64,000 nt of DNA from Oceanobacillus halophilus (lineage in GTDB: Bacteria; Bacillota; Bacilli; Bacillales; Amphibacillaceae): contig NZ_RBZP01000005.1 in NCBI RefSeq assembly GCF_003628505.1, forward strand, positions 124,001 through 188,000, written 5' to 3'. The position numbers were made by a program, and so were the translations under genes. Below are positions 37,831-46,498 of this stretch, piece after piece (position 1 is the first letter of the stretch; the number at the start of each line of letters is the position of its first letter). The notes below the pieces were generated by a model. That model was not told the origin of the DNA and did no database searches. It worked only from the letters and a program-made list of their open reading frames with translations.

Positions 37831-38358
37831 ATGGAGAATTTCTTAACTTTTGGAGATGATAGTTTGAGTATTGCTACAAGTCCACAAATTATTTATACTG
37901 TTCAGCCAGGAGATACGCTGTATTCCATTGCCTCAAGGTTTGCAAGTAATATTCAGGAAATTGCCCGCAGCAATTATTTGTTTCCACCTATTACCGATTC
38001 TTATTTAATTTTTCCTGGGCAGACACTTGTTGTACCTACTGCTGCAATGTCTGAATTAAGTACATTTTATTTCACAGCACCAGGCGATACATTGTTTAAC
38101 ATTGCACAACGATTTTCCACATCAATAGACTTGGTTGCTGAAGTAAATCATATAAATAACCCCAACCAGATTCTATCAGAACAACTGCTACAGGTTCCTG
38201 CTTTTATTTACGATATAGAAGTTACTGATACACTTCAAGATATCGCCAGCCGCTTCGAAATTTCATTGGATGTATTAATAGCAGCCAACATGGGACGTCC
38301 AGGATTTTCACCAGACACCATGTGGCCCTCCTATTCCTTAATTATTCCGCTTCCGTGA
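37831..38358 (+). CDS. protein of three LysM domains
   Basis: 175 residues consisting almost only of LysM peptidoglycan-binding repeats at about 20-68 (YTVQPGDTLYSIASRFASN), 79-124 (FTAPGDTLFNIAQRF) and 127-173 (IEVTDTLQDIASRF). There is no signal peptide, as in several LysM proteins of the spore surface; a spore or cell-wall role is inference. The start is ATG 37831 (weak AGGA site) or TTG 37864, which has GGAG at good spacing. Monocistronic. Confidence 0.82.
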   Translation: MENFLTFGDDSLSIATSPQIIYTVQPGDTLYSIASRFASNIQEIARSNYLFPPITDSYLIFPGQTLVVPTAAMSELSTFYFTAPGDTLFNIAQRFSTSIDLVAEVNHINNPNQILSEQLLQVPAFIYDIEVTDTLQDIASRFEISLDVLIAANMGRPGFSPDTMWPSYSLIIPLP

Positions 38359-38475
38359 GACTAGCGCTCCAGCAGATGGGAATTTCTCTATACCACTGGA
38401 ATTTGAGCGACAGCCTACTGCTAGCACTGGTGAGATTTGGGAAATGAATCTTAAGTTTCATCTTCTCCAAACTAA

Positions 38476-38507
38476 AAGGGTACGGTTTTATACTGATCCG
38501 TACCCTT
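38476..38507 (+). terminator. hairpin after the LysM gene
   Basis: AAGGGTACGG (38476-38485) pairs perfectly with CCGTACCCTT (38498-38507). There is no clear T run, so termination is only probable. Confidence 0.45.
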
Positions 38508-38587
38508 GAGCAAAACTATGAACTTACTACTTTCATCCCAACATTTCCATCAATCGACTGATCATCATGCCCCATGTCTACTATTAA

Positions 38588-38788
38588 CTAACCAACAACT
38601 CTCATGACTTTTGATCCACACTTTTCACAATACCCCTCTAGAAAAACCCGAAAATTAGAAGAATCTACCTCATAATTCACAATAGTTGTGACGCCACAAT
38701 TGCCACAATAGACATTTTCTTCCACCTTTTTTCTAGTGTTGCTAGGAATAGTCAGCCATCTCTTTTTAGCAAGTTGATCGAGAGACAT
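38588..38788 (-). CDS. small two-CxxC zinc-binding protein
   Basis: 66 residues. A first CGNC and a second CEKC about 30 residues apart form a likely zinc ribbon (NVYCGNCGVTTIVNYEVD, EGYCEKCGSKVMRVVG). It ends with the ribbon and has no other domain. The start is uncertain: ATG 38788 or a GTG 9 bp upstream; both are near GGGGGAAGTGGGGG. Function unknown. Confidence 0.7.
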   Translation of the reverse strand: MSLDQLAKKRWLTIPSNTRKKVEENVYCGNCGVTTIVNYEVDSSNFRVFLEGYCEKCGSKVMRVVG

Positions 38789-38949
38789 TGCCCCCACTTC
38801 CCCCTATCCTATTTTATCTTAATAGTACGACTAAATGACTGATTATTCAAATATAAGCGATTAAATGTTAAACTCTCTGTCTCTTTCATGAATTACTTTG
38901 TGTAAAGTTTGTAAGAAAGGTGCCTTCCTCTTGGATTTCCACCATCATT

Positions 38950-39360
38950 CTACGGGGCAAAAGGAAAATATGTAAAGGCAACTACAAACAATACTAAGCC
39001 ACCAAACCAAAGGTAAATAAAACTGAACAGAATATCCAAACTTATTAATGCCCACCTAAGCCATGATTGTTTTTTCCAAGCAGCTTTTAACCAGCGGTAA
39101 TTAATCATTCCCAACAGATACAATCCTAAAACGATGAAACATGGAACTACCCATTGTCCAACAGGCTCAGACGCTTCGAAACTTCGTGCTCCAAAAAAAC
39201 CTGATTGAAATTTAATTATTTGGCTAACAACTATAAAAATAAGCGCAAGCAAGCCTCCGATGCCGCCAATCCACTTCTTCTCCTTGTGATTCATACCTAT
39301 TATTAAAAACGAACCAATAACCGTGAACAGAGCAAACAGTATAAAATCGATAGGGCACAT
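38950..39360 (-). CDS. membrane protein, last gene of the PadR operon
   Basis: 136 residues with four membrane helices (about 5-22, 30-50, 68-90, 105-130). Not recognised. The ATG at 39360 directly abuts an AAAGGAG site, unusually close, so translation may be coupled to the gene ending at 39368, 7 bp upstream. It belongs to the unit padR, HAAS protein, propeller protein, this gene. Confidence 0.65.
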   Translation of the reverse strand: MCPIDFILFALFTVIGSFLIIGMNHKEKKWIGGIGGLLALIFIVVSQIIKFQSGFFGARSFEASEPVGQWVVPCFIVLGLYLLGMINYRWLKAAWKKQSWLRWALISLDILFSFIYLWFGGLVLFVVAFTYFPFAP

Positions 39361-39367
39361 CTCCTTT

Positions 39368-40408
39368 CTAGTTCATGTAAAGTGGTATTTCTTCTGGATT
39401 GCCGCCACCGATAGTCATTTGATATAAGTAATAGTCCGGTTTTGGGCTACCAAATTGCTTATCTACCACAAAGTAAACGTACTTTTCATCCGGGCCAATT
39501 ATTGGGTTAGTCGTATGTTCTCTTAAATGAGTAAAGCGTTCCCCTTGTTCCGTTTGACGGTCATAGAAAAAGAGCTCATATTGAAAAATCCCATCCTCTC
39601 CGGTATCATTCACTGCTTGATAGATAAACGCATCATCATTTGCAGCTACGGCAAAGTCATATATGTCCTGTTCATTATCTTTCTGACTTACTACTTGAAT
39701 CGATTTTGGATCATCTAAACTAATTTCAAAAATTCGCAGGTATGTTGCAAAGCTATCTTCTGCTGTCTCTACATCTGTATCATCAAACATCGATACATAT
39801 ACAGTATTTTTCGTCCTAGAGACGCGTAATGACTGCATCATATATTTTTTCAAATCCGTGTGCTGTTTTGTTTCGCCGCTTGATATCTGATAACTAAACA
39901 CATCAAAATCATGCGGTTTGGCACTGGCAATGGGGGAGTAGTTTTCAAACGTATCTGCATTCAAATAATAGAGCATATCTTCATTGGTTGGGTGATATTC
40001 TATTTCCGTCACAAGCGTTCTTTTAGCAAACAACACCTGATTAGAGCCAGTTTCTACGTTTACCACATGGATGGCACTCTTTAGATCTTCTTGCTTATTT
40101 TTATGACTAATAATATAGGCAAGCTTTTTTCCATCTGGAGAAAAGCTAATATCTAAAATTTCCTGATCTATTTTCAACTGAACAATTGGCTCTTCGGGAC
40201 TAGCCGTATCACTTTGTAAATAAATACCAGGATTGCCCTCATCAAAGAACACATAGGCAATCGTTCCGTTAGACGATACATCATAAATAGAAGTACGTCC
40301 TTGTTGTTTTTCAAACTCTTCTTTATCAAAGATGATTCCTAGCACAATCAACGTGATCGTTATTAATCCAATGATAATTAAGATAGAAATAATTGTTTTT
40401 TTCTTCAT
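39368..40408 (-). CDS. membrane-anchored beta-propeller protein
   Basis: 346 residues with one N-terminal membrane helix (ISILIIIGLITITLIVLGII) and an extracellular domain with WD40/TolB-like PD40 repeats, e.g. ILDISFSPDGKKLAYIIS and TEIEYHPTNEDMLYYL, and later IGPDEKYVYFVVD. It is probably a surface sensor or scaffold; the ligand is unknown. ATG 40408 follows AAAGGGG; a longer frame overlapping the HAAS gene is rejected. Its start lies 11 bp after the HAAS stop, so it is cotranscribed. Confidence 0.75.
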   Translation of the reverse strand: MKKKTIISILIIIGLITITLIVLGIIFDKEEFEKQQGRTSIYDVSSNGTIAYVFFDEGNPGIYLQSDTASPEEPIVQLKIDQEILDISFSPDGKKLAYIISHKNKQEDLKSAIHVVNVETGSNQVLFAKRTLVTEIEYHPTNEDMLYYLNADTFENYSPIASAKPHDFDVFSYQISSGETKQHTDLKKYMMQSLRVSRTKNTVYVSMFDDTDVETAEDSFATYLRIFEISLDDPKSIQVVSQKDNEQDIYDFAVAANDDAFIYQAVNDTGEDGIFQYELFFYDRQTEQGERFTHLREHTTNPIIGPDEKYVYFVVDKQFGSPKPDYYLYQMTIGGGNPEEIPLYMN

Positions 40409-40419
40409 CATAAACCCCT

Positions 40420-41298
40420 TTACATACCGATAAAAATTACAATTATGTACCAAAACATTAGAAGGATAGCAGCCATTGGAACAACTGCTACTGCATATGC
40501 TCCCTTTTTTCTTCTTTTGCGAATCAAATGCATTTGCCAAATATATAGACTAATCCACACAAGCAGCGGTATTAAAGGAATCACCATAACAGGTGACAAG
40601 CTGCCAATCATCACCATCATTCCCCATAAGAAAAATAAAATATAGCCAATAACACCAACTCCTGCTGTCATGTTAATCACATGGAGCCATTTTGCATAAT
40701 GTGGTAATGGATGATCAGTCGCCCGGTAATCATGAATGGTCGTACGGTAAATCAATACGATAGCGAGCAGGATAATGATGCTCGCAAAGATGGTTAATGG
40801 TGCTGAGATAGAAGGTACTGTTACTCCTGTGGTGAGTAGTAATCCAAACAAATAGATGGCAATATGTATAAGAAGCAGGCTATTCATCCATAAGCGCCTA
40901 TTGAAAAAGGCACGTGATTGGATAGAAAAGATGAACAATAGAGCGCTTGCCATAATGGAGAGCACCAGCCATAGAATATAGGCATCACCTTCTAAAAATA
41001 GCTGAGCTAAATAAATACCGATTGAAAAAATTATCGATCCAATAGCCAATACTATCATCATTTCTTTTCTATATGGATACATCGCCTGCTGGATTTCACT
41101 ACCGATTTCTGTTTCCTCTCCAAAATCTTCAAGTGCCTTCTTTTCTGCCTCTGTCTCACTTAATCCTGCTTTGACAAATTGTTCTTTAGACAATTCCAAG
41201 TGAATCATTAATTCTTCGTACAAATCATCTTTCTCTTGCTGATTGCCTTCAATTTGTTGAACGGTTTTATCAACAAATTTTGTGAACCGCTCCGTCAT
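40420..41298 (-). CDS. HAAS-domain multi-pass membrane protein
   Basis: 292 residues. An N-terminal cytoplasmic helical domain (about 1-75; EEKDDLYEELMIHLELSKEQ-like segment and LSETEAEKKALEDFGEETEI) of the HAAS/DUF1700 type is followed by about seven membrane helices. HAAS proteins are commonly encoded with PadR regulators and are thought to relay membrane signals. The ATG overlaps the padR stop by 4 bp. Confidence 0.82.
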   Translation of the reverse strand: MTERFTKFVDKTVQQIEGNQQEKDDLYEELMIHLELSKEQFVKAGLSETEAEKKALEDFGEETEIGSEIQQAMYPYRKEMMIVLAIGSIIFSIGIYLAQLFLEGDAYILWLVLSIMASALLFIFSIQSRAFFNRRLWMNSLLLIHIAIYLFGLLLTTGVTVPSISAPLTIFASIIILLAIVLIYRTTIHDYRATDHPLPHYAKWLHVINMTAGVGVIGYILFFLWGMMVMIGSLSPVMVIPLIPLLVWISLYIWQMHLIRKRRKKGAYAVAVVPMAAILLMFWYIIVIFIGM

Positions 41299-41621
41299 AT
41301 CAGCCCCTCCGAACTCTTATGTACGAGTGATTCTACTAACTTCCAATTATCTTGCTTTCGTTTTAGTTCTTTCCCTCCTGTTTCGGTTAGGTGATAATAC
41401 TTTCGCCGGCCATTTTCTGTATCACTCCAATAAGATTCAACCCACTGCTTTCTTTCTAATCGTTTCAGCGCAGAATACAACGTCCCCTCACTCATCTCGT
41501 AAGTATCATCACTTAAGCGCTTTAGTATTTTAGTAATCTCATAGCCATACAGGTCACGCTGCGAAATGAGAGACAATATTAATAAATCAATACTTCCTTT
41601 CATCATTTCCTTATCAACCAT
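41295..41621 (-). CDS. PadR-family transcriptional regulator
   Basis: 108 residues. The winged helix is of PadR type: MKGSIDLLILSLISQRDLYGYE, shortened here to the core LYGYEITKILKRLSD, then SEGTLYSALKRLERKQWVES and the wing NGRRKYYHLTETG. The start is ATG 41621, 8 nt after GAGGTG. It is the first gene of a four-gene unit and overlaps the HAAS gene by 4 bp, so it probably autoregulates this membrane-protein operon. Confidence 0.9.
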   Translation of the reverse strand: MVDKEMMKGSIDLLILSLISQRDLYGYEITKILKRLSDDTYEMSEGTLYSALKRLERKQWVESYWSDTENGRRKYYHLTETGGKELKRKQDNWKLVESLVHKSSEGLI

Positions 41622-41707
41622 CGATTTCACCTCTTTTATTAACATTACCAGTGTAATACGATGCACCTCGTATTACAAGGGTATAGAGGAAATATTTTTG
41701 GAAGAAA

Positions 41708-42397
41708 TTACACGTCTAGCATTGGTTGTTTCGGATGGAGCGTGTCTATTAGCTGCTTGGCCTGTTTTTTTACCCGATTGTGGTGAGCTATCAGCCTTGG
41801 CGGATGTTCTATCGATTGTTTGGCGAGCTCTATCAACCGACTCATCCTCTCTATCAACCGCCCCATACTCTCTATCAACTGCCTCATCCCTTCTATCAAC
41901 CGACCCATACTCTCTATCAACCGCTCCTCCCTCTCTATCAACTGCCTCATCCCTTCTATCAACTGCCTCATCCCTTCTATCAACCGCCCCATACTTTCTA
42001 TCAACCGCCTCACCCTCTCTATCAAACGCCTCACCCTCTCTATCAACCGACTCATACTTTCTATCAACCGCCCCATACTCTCTATCAACCGCCCCATACT
42101 CTCTATCAACCGCCCCATACTTTCTATCAACCGACTCATACTTTCTATCAACCGCCCCATACTCTCTATCAACCGCCCCATACTCTCTATCAACCGCCCC
42201 ATACTCTCTATCAACCGCCCCATACTCTCTATCAACCGCCCCATACTCTCTATCAACCGACTCATACTTTCTATCAACCGCCCCATACTCTCTATCAACC
42301 GCCCATACTCAGCTACCACCCCAATGTACACCATAAACAAAAAATGCCAGCCCCTATCGCAAGAAGGAACTGACATTTTTGAAATTAAACAGAACAT
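41708..42397 (-). CDS. open heptad-repeat frame (RLIESMG), coding status uncertain
   Basis: The minus strand is open for 229 codons and reads 7-residue repeats RLIE-xxx, mostly RLIESMG, with variants RLIESMS, RLIERVR, QLIEGMR and RLIEREE. Toward the C-terminus the 7-residue phase persists in diverged units (QSIEHPP, RLIAHHN, QLIDTLH). Across the exact units the RLIE core changes almost only at the wobble base of the glutamate codon. The pattern (I and M at a/d-like positions) could form an amphipathic helix. Against it: three plus-strand frames are also open, as expected of a 21-bp repeat, no good ribosome site is visible, and a strong terminator lies inside its 5' end. Confidence 0.4.
   Translation of the reverse strand: MFCLISKMSVPSCDRGWHFLFMVYIGVVAEYGRLIESMGRLIESMSRLIESMGRLIESMGRLIESMGRLIESMGRLIESMGRLIESMSRLIESMGRLIESMGRLIESMGRLIESMSRLIERVRRLIERVRRLIESMGRLIEGMRQLIEGMRQLIEREERLIESMGRLIEGMRQLIESMGRLIERMSRLIELAKQSIEHPPRLIAHHNRVKKQAKQLIDTLHPKQPMLDV
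41745..42311. repeat. tandem array of about 27 units of 21 bp
   Basis: The unit is TCTATCAACCGCCCCATACTC. Twenty-three units begin with TCTATCAA at exactly 21-bp steps from 41829 to 42291. Four more diverged units extend leftward in the same phase (41808, 41787, 41766, 41745). Variation is concentrated in the 9-nt middle, and there are no length changes. There are no spacers, so this is not a CRISPR array. Confidence 0.97.
42339..42380 (-). terminator. terminator of the ECF sigma gene
   Basis: AAAAATGTCAGTTCC and GGGGCTGGCATTTTT (minus strand; 42380-42366 with 42354-42340) pair along 15 bp including G-U pairs, ending in a T run. It begins 5 bp past the stop at 42385 and separates the sigma gene from the 21-bp array. 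Confidence 0.85.
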
Positions 42398-42888
42398 TGA
42401 TTTAGTTGGTCCCGCAACATTTCTCTACCTTGCCTAAGATAGGTTAATGTTTCGGTTTTTGAGGTATTAAGAACTTCACTGATTTCCTGTATGGATAAAT
42501 GATTACTGGATTTCAGGATAAGGGCTAATCTTTCTTTCATAGATACATGCATCAAAAATCCTTGTATATCAGCTTCTGGACATTTTTCAAGAAGGAAACA
42601 TTTACTTACCTCATTAAAATCTTCTTCATCCATTTGAACTTGTGCGAGATCAATCGTTAGTTGGTATAACCACAATGAAAATTTTTGATTGGTCAATGGA
42701 TAATCGTGAATATGGGAATAGACATGTAAAAAGGTATCATAAGCAAGATCATCCGCCATTTGCTTGTTCCCCATCAGAATATAACAAAGTCGGTAAACTG
42801 CTTGATGATAATGCTGAACTAGTTTCTTAAATGCATGACGATTTCCTTTTTTCACCTGTTTAATGATACATAACCTTATCTCCCTCAT
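42385..42888 (-). CDS. ECF-type sigma factor
   Basis: 167 residues. Region 2 is recognisable (AFKKLVQHYHQAVYRLCYIL then MADDLAYDTFLHVYSHI), with a less usual LWLYQLTIDLAQV in place of the common WLYxIAxNxxxD. Region 4 near the C-terminus has LSIQEISEVLNTSKTETLTY. It is more diverged than the sigma factor at 3638. ATG 42888 follows GGAGGG. No anti-sigma gene follows; upstream (78 bp) is the lipoprotein of a two-component operon on the same strand, which may be its regulator or simply a neighbour. Confidence 0.8.
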   Translation of the reverse strand: MREIRLCIIKQVKKGNRHAFKKLVQHYHQAVYRLCYILMGNKQMADDLAYDTFLHVYSHIHDYPLTNQKFSLWLYQLTIDLAQVQMDEEDFNEVSKCFLLEKCPEADIQGFLMHVSMKERLALILKSSNHLSIQEISEVLNTSKTETLTYLRQGREMLRDQLNQCSV

Positions 42889-42966
42889 CCTACACCCTCC
42901 GTATACTTACTCCCTATCCCCTACTAGGTTCCGCATAAAGCTTCACCTTCCCGGGTATTTATTTCA

Positions 42967-44040
42967 TTACTCATCAGAACTTAATTTCATATTTTCAAGC
43001 ATATTCAATATTTCTTCCTCTTCTACATCTGGATTCGTCATTAACAACGAATAGCGCAACCCATCTTCATCCCAAAGATACCCATTAATTACTTCTTCAT
43101 ATTCTGCAGGATTTCCCCGGATTTCTAGATCTGCTCCTTCAATCGCCATCTCCTCTGGTGTTGGAAAGATGGATAATGTAAACATTGGAATATCCTCTTC
43201 GGAACTATATGTTAATTCCACCTCATAGCGCTCAAGCTCACTTGAGAAATCATACATCTGTACATTAGAGAGATGTACCTCTTCTTCCGGTAATACGAGA
43301 AAGGCTTGACCTAATGCTTCTTCTGCTTCCTCCAATGTTACGGTATCTGGACCAAAACTTTCTTCTAAGTTTTCAATTTCTACATCATCTGGAATCTCGA
43401 GAGTGAACGTACCTTCAGGAAATTCCGGTGAAAAGTCCAGCTCGGTATATTCTAATTCTGTTCGAACATCTCCAGTTTCTGAGATCATTTTAACGACAAA
43501 CCAAGTTTTCTGGTCTACCCATAATTCCATATCCCCTAGTAAATTATCTGCTTCATTTGCTTTAATCTCTATATGGTACGTGTCATAATCAAGCACTTTT
43601 TCTTCGCCAGACATTTCATAGGTATGGGAGTCCTTCATCGATTCCATCATTGTTTTTAACTGATCTTTTGGACTTGAACCTGCTATGTCACCAAGCTCGG
43701 ATGTATCCATTTCATGCGCCTGCCCTTTGCCTTTGTCGTACATAATCATTTTCTGGCCATCATTAAATACCTCAACCTCTTGATCAAGTAACTGATCTTT
43801 CGTAAGAACCTTTCTCTTTTCATCTGCAACATTTTCCTCGAGAATGATATGTTCAGTCATCTCTTCTCCATCGAACATTTTCATTTCAGACACACCATGA
43901 TAGGTAGTAACATCTTTCTCCGACTCTATGGCATTATGGATAATTTCTTCCGCAGAAACATTCATACCTTGTGAACATCCTCCTAATAATAAGATGATTA
44001 TACTTACTAAAATAATGCTTTTTCTCCACATAACCTTCAT
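42967..44040 (-). CDS. lipoprotein with LolA-like and DUF4367-like domains
   Basis: 357 residues. The signal peptide ends in the lipobox LLGGC (cysteine near residue 22). The first domain (about 25-215) resembles LolA/MucB-type lipid-binding folds (DLGDMELWVDQKTWFVVK-like strand pattern, then LEYTELDFSPEFPEGTF). The second (about 235-355) resembles DUF4367, which often accompanies sigma or anti-sigma systems. ATG 44040 follows directly on the kinase stop, so it is the third gene of the response regulator/kinase operon. It may sense envelope state for the kinase or for the sigma gene downstream (inference). Confidence 0.75.
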   Translation of the reverse strand: MKVMWRKSIILVSIIILLLGGCSQGMNVSAEEIIHNAIESEKDVTTYHGVSEMKMFDGEEMTEHIILEENVADEKRKVLTKDQLLDQEVEVFNDGQKMIMYDKGKGQAHEMDTSELGDIAGSSPKDQLKTMMESMKDSHTYEMSGEEKVLDYDTYHIEIKANEADNLLGDMELWVDQKTWFVVKMISETGDVRTELEYTELDFSPEFPEGTFTLEIPDDVEIENLEESFGPDTVTLEEAEEALGQAFLVLPEEEVHLSNVQMYDFSSELERYEVELTYSSEEDIPMFTLSIFPTPEEMAIEGADLEIRGNPAEYEEVINGYLWDEDGLRYSLLMTNPDVEEEEILNMLENMKLSSDE

Positions 44041-44041
44041 G

Positions 44042-45502
44042 TTATCCCCTTTCCTTTAGCCAACAGGCAATTAATGTACCTTTATTTTCAGTTGACCAAA
44101 TGTTCATTTTTCCATCGTGTTTTTCGATAATTATTTTTGCAATACTTAATCCAAGTCCTGATGTAGCTCCTTTTCCTCTAGAAGCATCATTCTGATAGAA
44201 AGGCTGGAATACTTTTTCCAGATTACTTTCTTTGATTCCCTCTCCCTCATTTTGAATCAGAATAACGGTTCCATCTTTTCTCCATTCATCCAATTCCTTT
44301 TGAAATTCCGAAAAAACCCAATGTGGCAATGGTGATTTCGATGATATGCCCGAAAGCCAAATGCTGTGATTGTTTGGTGTGTAGCGAATGCTATTGTCCA
44401 TCAGGTTATCTATGAGACGAATCATCTGCTTCGGATCCAAGTGATAGGAATTTCTTACATACAGTTCTGTTGATAGTTCTATCCCTTTTCTTGCACATGG
44501 TTCCTCATATCCGGAAAATAACATTTCAAAAAATTCATTCCCATTTACTTTTACCTTTTCCAACATATTTTCGGATGATTGAAGGGCAGTGAATACAGAT
44601 AAATCATCGATCATCTGTTTCATATGATCCAATTTATCATTGAGTATCGTCTGATATTCCCTTCGTTCTTCTTCCGATAACTGATGATTTTCCAAAGCTT
44701 CTGTGTATGTTCGAATAACGGTTAATGGCGTTTTTAAATCATGAGATAAGGAGGCAACCATATATTCTTTTTCCTGCTGCTGTTCCGTAAGCGCTTCTCT
44801 CGTTTCTTTAATTTGGGCTTTCATATCTTCAAAATGCGAGATGAGTACCCCGATTTCATCTTTTGATTGCACCAGTTCTTGCTCAGAATCTTTCCCTTCC
44901 GCAAATGCCTTCATATGTTCCTGCAACTGGTGTAATGGCCGATTTAATTTTCGGTTGAGGGACCAAATGAGGATAGCATATAAAATGATGAAAAATGCAA
45001 CCAAGATACTAAGCATCAGTACCGTACGCTTACTAGTTGTTTCCACCCACGCATTTCTTCCCATGGTAATTTCATATAGTCCTACTAATTGATTCTCCTC
45101 ATTAAAAACGAGTTTTTTCGTTGTGTAGGTTCGTGGATTCTTTTGATATTCATTTAAATTCTGAAACAATTTTTCTTTATTCACTTGAAAATAACTAGAA
45201 GATCCAGGCGTATCCATACTGGAAAACAGCGTAATCCCATCATAGCGATATAAATCTATTTTGAGATTGTTTCTGGTAAGATTTCGTAAATGCTGATAGT
45301 TTTCTTCAGGCTGAATTTCATATAAAGACGTATCCTGCAACTCCTTTTCCAAAGAAGATACTAATTCCTGAAATTCAAGATATTCTTTTAAATCCTGCTG
45401 ACTGTCATAGTCACTTAGATTTATATAGAGCAAATAAATCGCTACAATCGGCAGAAGCATGACAATCAGATAACTGATGATTAACCAATTTTTAATTTTC
45501 AT
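44042..45502 (-). CDS. sensor histidine kinase
   Basis: 486 residues. Membrane helices at about 6-28 and 160-180 flank an extracellular sensing domain of about 130 residues. HAMP-like segment (about 183-235) is followed by HisKA with SLSHDLKTPLTVIRTY (phosphorylated His 254). HATPase_c follows with N-box LIDNLMDNSIRYTPN and G boxes NEGEGIKESNLEKVFQPFYQ and GLGLSIAK. ATG 45502 overlaps the response regulator stop (ATGA), with AGGAG upstream. Cognate partner is the preceding gene; the signal is unknown. Confidence 0.92.
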   Translation of the reverse strand: MKIKNWLIISYLIVMLLPIVAIYLLYINLSDYDSQQDLKEYLEFQELVSSLEKELQDTSLYEIQPEENYQHLRNLTRNNLKIDLYRYDGITLFSSMDTPGSSSYFQVNKEKLFQNLNEYQKNPRTYTTKKLVFNEENQLVGLYEITMGRNAWVETTSKRTVLMLSILVAFFIILYAILIWSLNRKLNRPLHQLQEHMKAFAEGKDSEQELVQSKDEIGVLISHFEDMKAQIKETREALTEQQQEKEYMVASLSHDLKTPLTVIRTYTEALENHQLSEEERREYQTILNDKLDHMKQMIDDLSVFTALQSSENMLEKVKVNGNEFFEMLFSGYEEPCARKGIELSTELYVRNSYHLDPKQMIRLIDNLMDNSIRYTPNNHSIWLSGISSKSPLPHWVFSEFQKELDEWRKDGTVILIQNEGEGIKESNLEKVFQPFYQNDASRGKGATSGLGLSIAKIIIEKHDGKMNIWSTENKGTLIACWLKERG

Positions 45503-46209
45503 CCCAATTGCTCTCCTATAAAGCGATAGCCAACTCCCCAAACAGTCTGGATAAATTTTGCTTGTTTTTGCGTGTCATTCAGTTTTTGGCGCAGACTTTT
45601 AATATGTACAGTTACTGTATTATTTCCATCCACATTTTTGAGTTGCCACACATGTTCATAGACTTTCGATTTTTCGAAAGTGATAAATGGATTCTTAGCT
45701 AACAAAAATAGAATGTCCTTCTCTTTGGCAGTTAAATTAACCAGCTCTTGATTTAAAAACACAGCCTCATTCAGGAAATCAATGGATAATCCATGTTTGT
45801 ACTGGATGTTTTGCTCATTGTAGTGTTTCTTTGTATACCGATGATATCTTCTTAGGTGTGAATGAACACGTGCAGTCAGTTCCTTTAGACTGAATGGTTT
45901 GGTCAAATAATCATCTGCCCCAAGATTTAGTCCTTGAATCTTGCTTTCATCCTCATTCTTTGCACTAACAATTAGCAGCGGAACATCACTTTCTAACCGA
46001 ATCGTTTCACATAGAGTAAAGCCATCCATTTCCGGCAGCATAAGATCAACTATCACTAAGGAATAGGTATCGTCTTTAAAGTCCTCCCAGCCTTCTACAC
46101 CAGTAGATGCCCATGTTACGTGAAACCCTTCTCTATCTAAATGGTCTCTCATAATCCGGGCAATTCCATAATCATCTTCTACAATAAGAATTTTGCTTCT
46201 TTCTCCCAT
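45499..46209 (-). CDS. OmpR-family response regulator
   Basis: 236 residues. Receiver domain (about 5-117) with phosphoacceptor Asp 55 in LVIVDLMLPEMDGF, the acidic pair EDD at 11-13, and the conserved lysine in LTKPFSLKEL. The C-terminal winged helix has LVNLTAKEKDILFLLAKNP and VTVHIKSLRQKLND. ATG 46209 begins the operon and follows GAGGGGG. Its stop overlaps the kinase start by 4 bp. It likely controls its own operon and perhaps the divergent acidic-repeat lipoprotein. Confidence 0.93.
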   Translation of the reverse strand: MGERSKILIVEDDYGIARIMRDHLDREGFHVTWASTGVEGWEDFKDDTYSLVIVDLMLPEMDGFTLCETIRLESDVPLLIVSAKNEDESKIQGLNLGADDYLTKPFSLKELTARVHSHLRRYHRYTKKHYNEQNIQYKHGLSIDFLNEAVFLNQELVNLTAKEKDILFLLAKNPFITFEKSKVYEHVWQLKNVDGNNTVTVHIKSLRQKLNDTQKQAKFIQTVWGVGYRFIGEQLG

Positions 46210-46386
46210 ATGTCCCCCTCTTCTCTATCTTAAGTATAAGCCATGTTGCTTGAACTGATGGAAAAGTTTATTTTTGTTTAATAATTGCTAATACTTGAAG
46301 TACACGGTAACAATTACATAACATTTTACAACCTCCATAAATATCCTATCACAGCACACTTATCAATTGATAGAAGGTGCTTAGGA

Positions 46387-46498
46387 GGTGCCTGTCACTC
46401 CCCGAATTTTGTCGAACCGAATAAATTTGTTATCCCCTTATCTACCAAGGGAGGAGATGACTTCATTTCTGAATAGTATTCGACAGGTGACAGGCACC
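46387..46498. repeat. GGTGCCTGTCAC inverted repeat
   Basis: GGTGCCTGTCAC (46387-46398) and GTGACAGGCACC (46487-46498) are perfect inverse arms. A second inner pair GTCGAA/TTCGAC and a trailing partial GGCACCAGAAAGG duplication lie alongside. This repeat type is common between genes in Bacillaceae. It occupies much of the 535-bp gap between the response regulator and the lipoprotein gene; I see no other gene there. Confidence 0.8.

Noticed and set aside
41745-42311. CRISPR array
   Set aside because: The units are contiguous 21-mers with no unique spacers, and no cas genes are nearby.
41566-42437. Three plus-strand proline-, serine- or asparagine-rich repeat proteins
   Set aside because: They are alternative readings of the 21-bp array; any repeat with a period divisible by three stays open in several frames. 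None has a good ribosome site.
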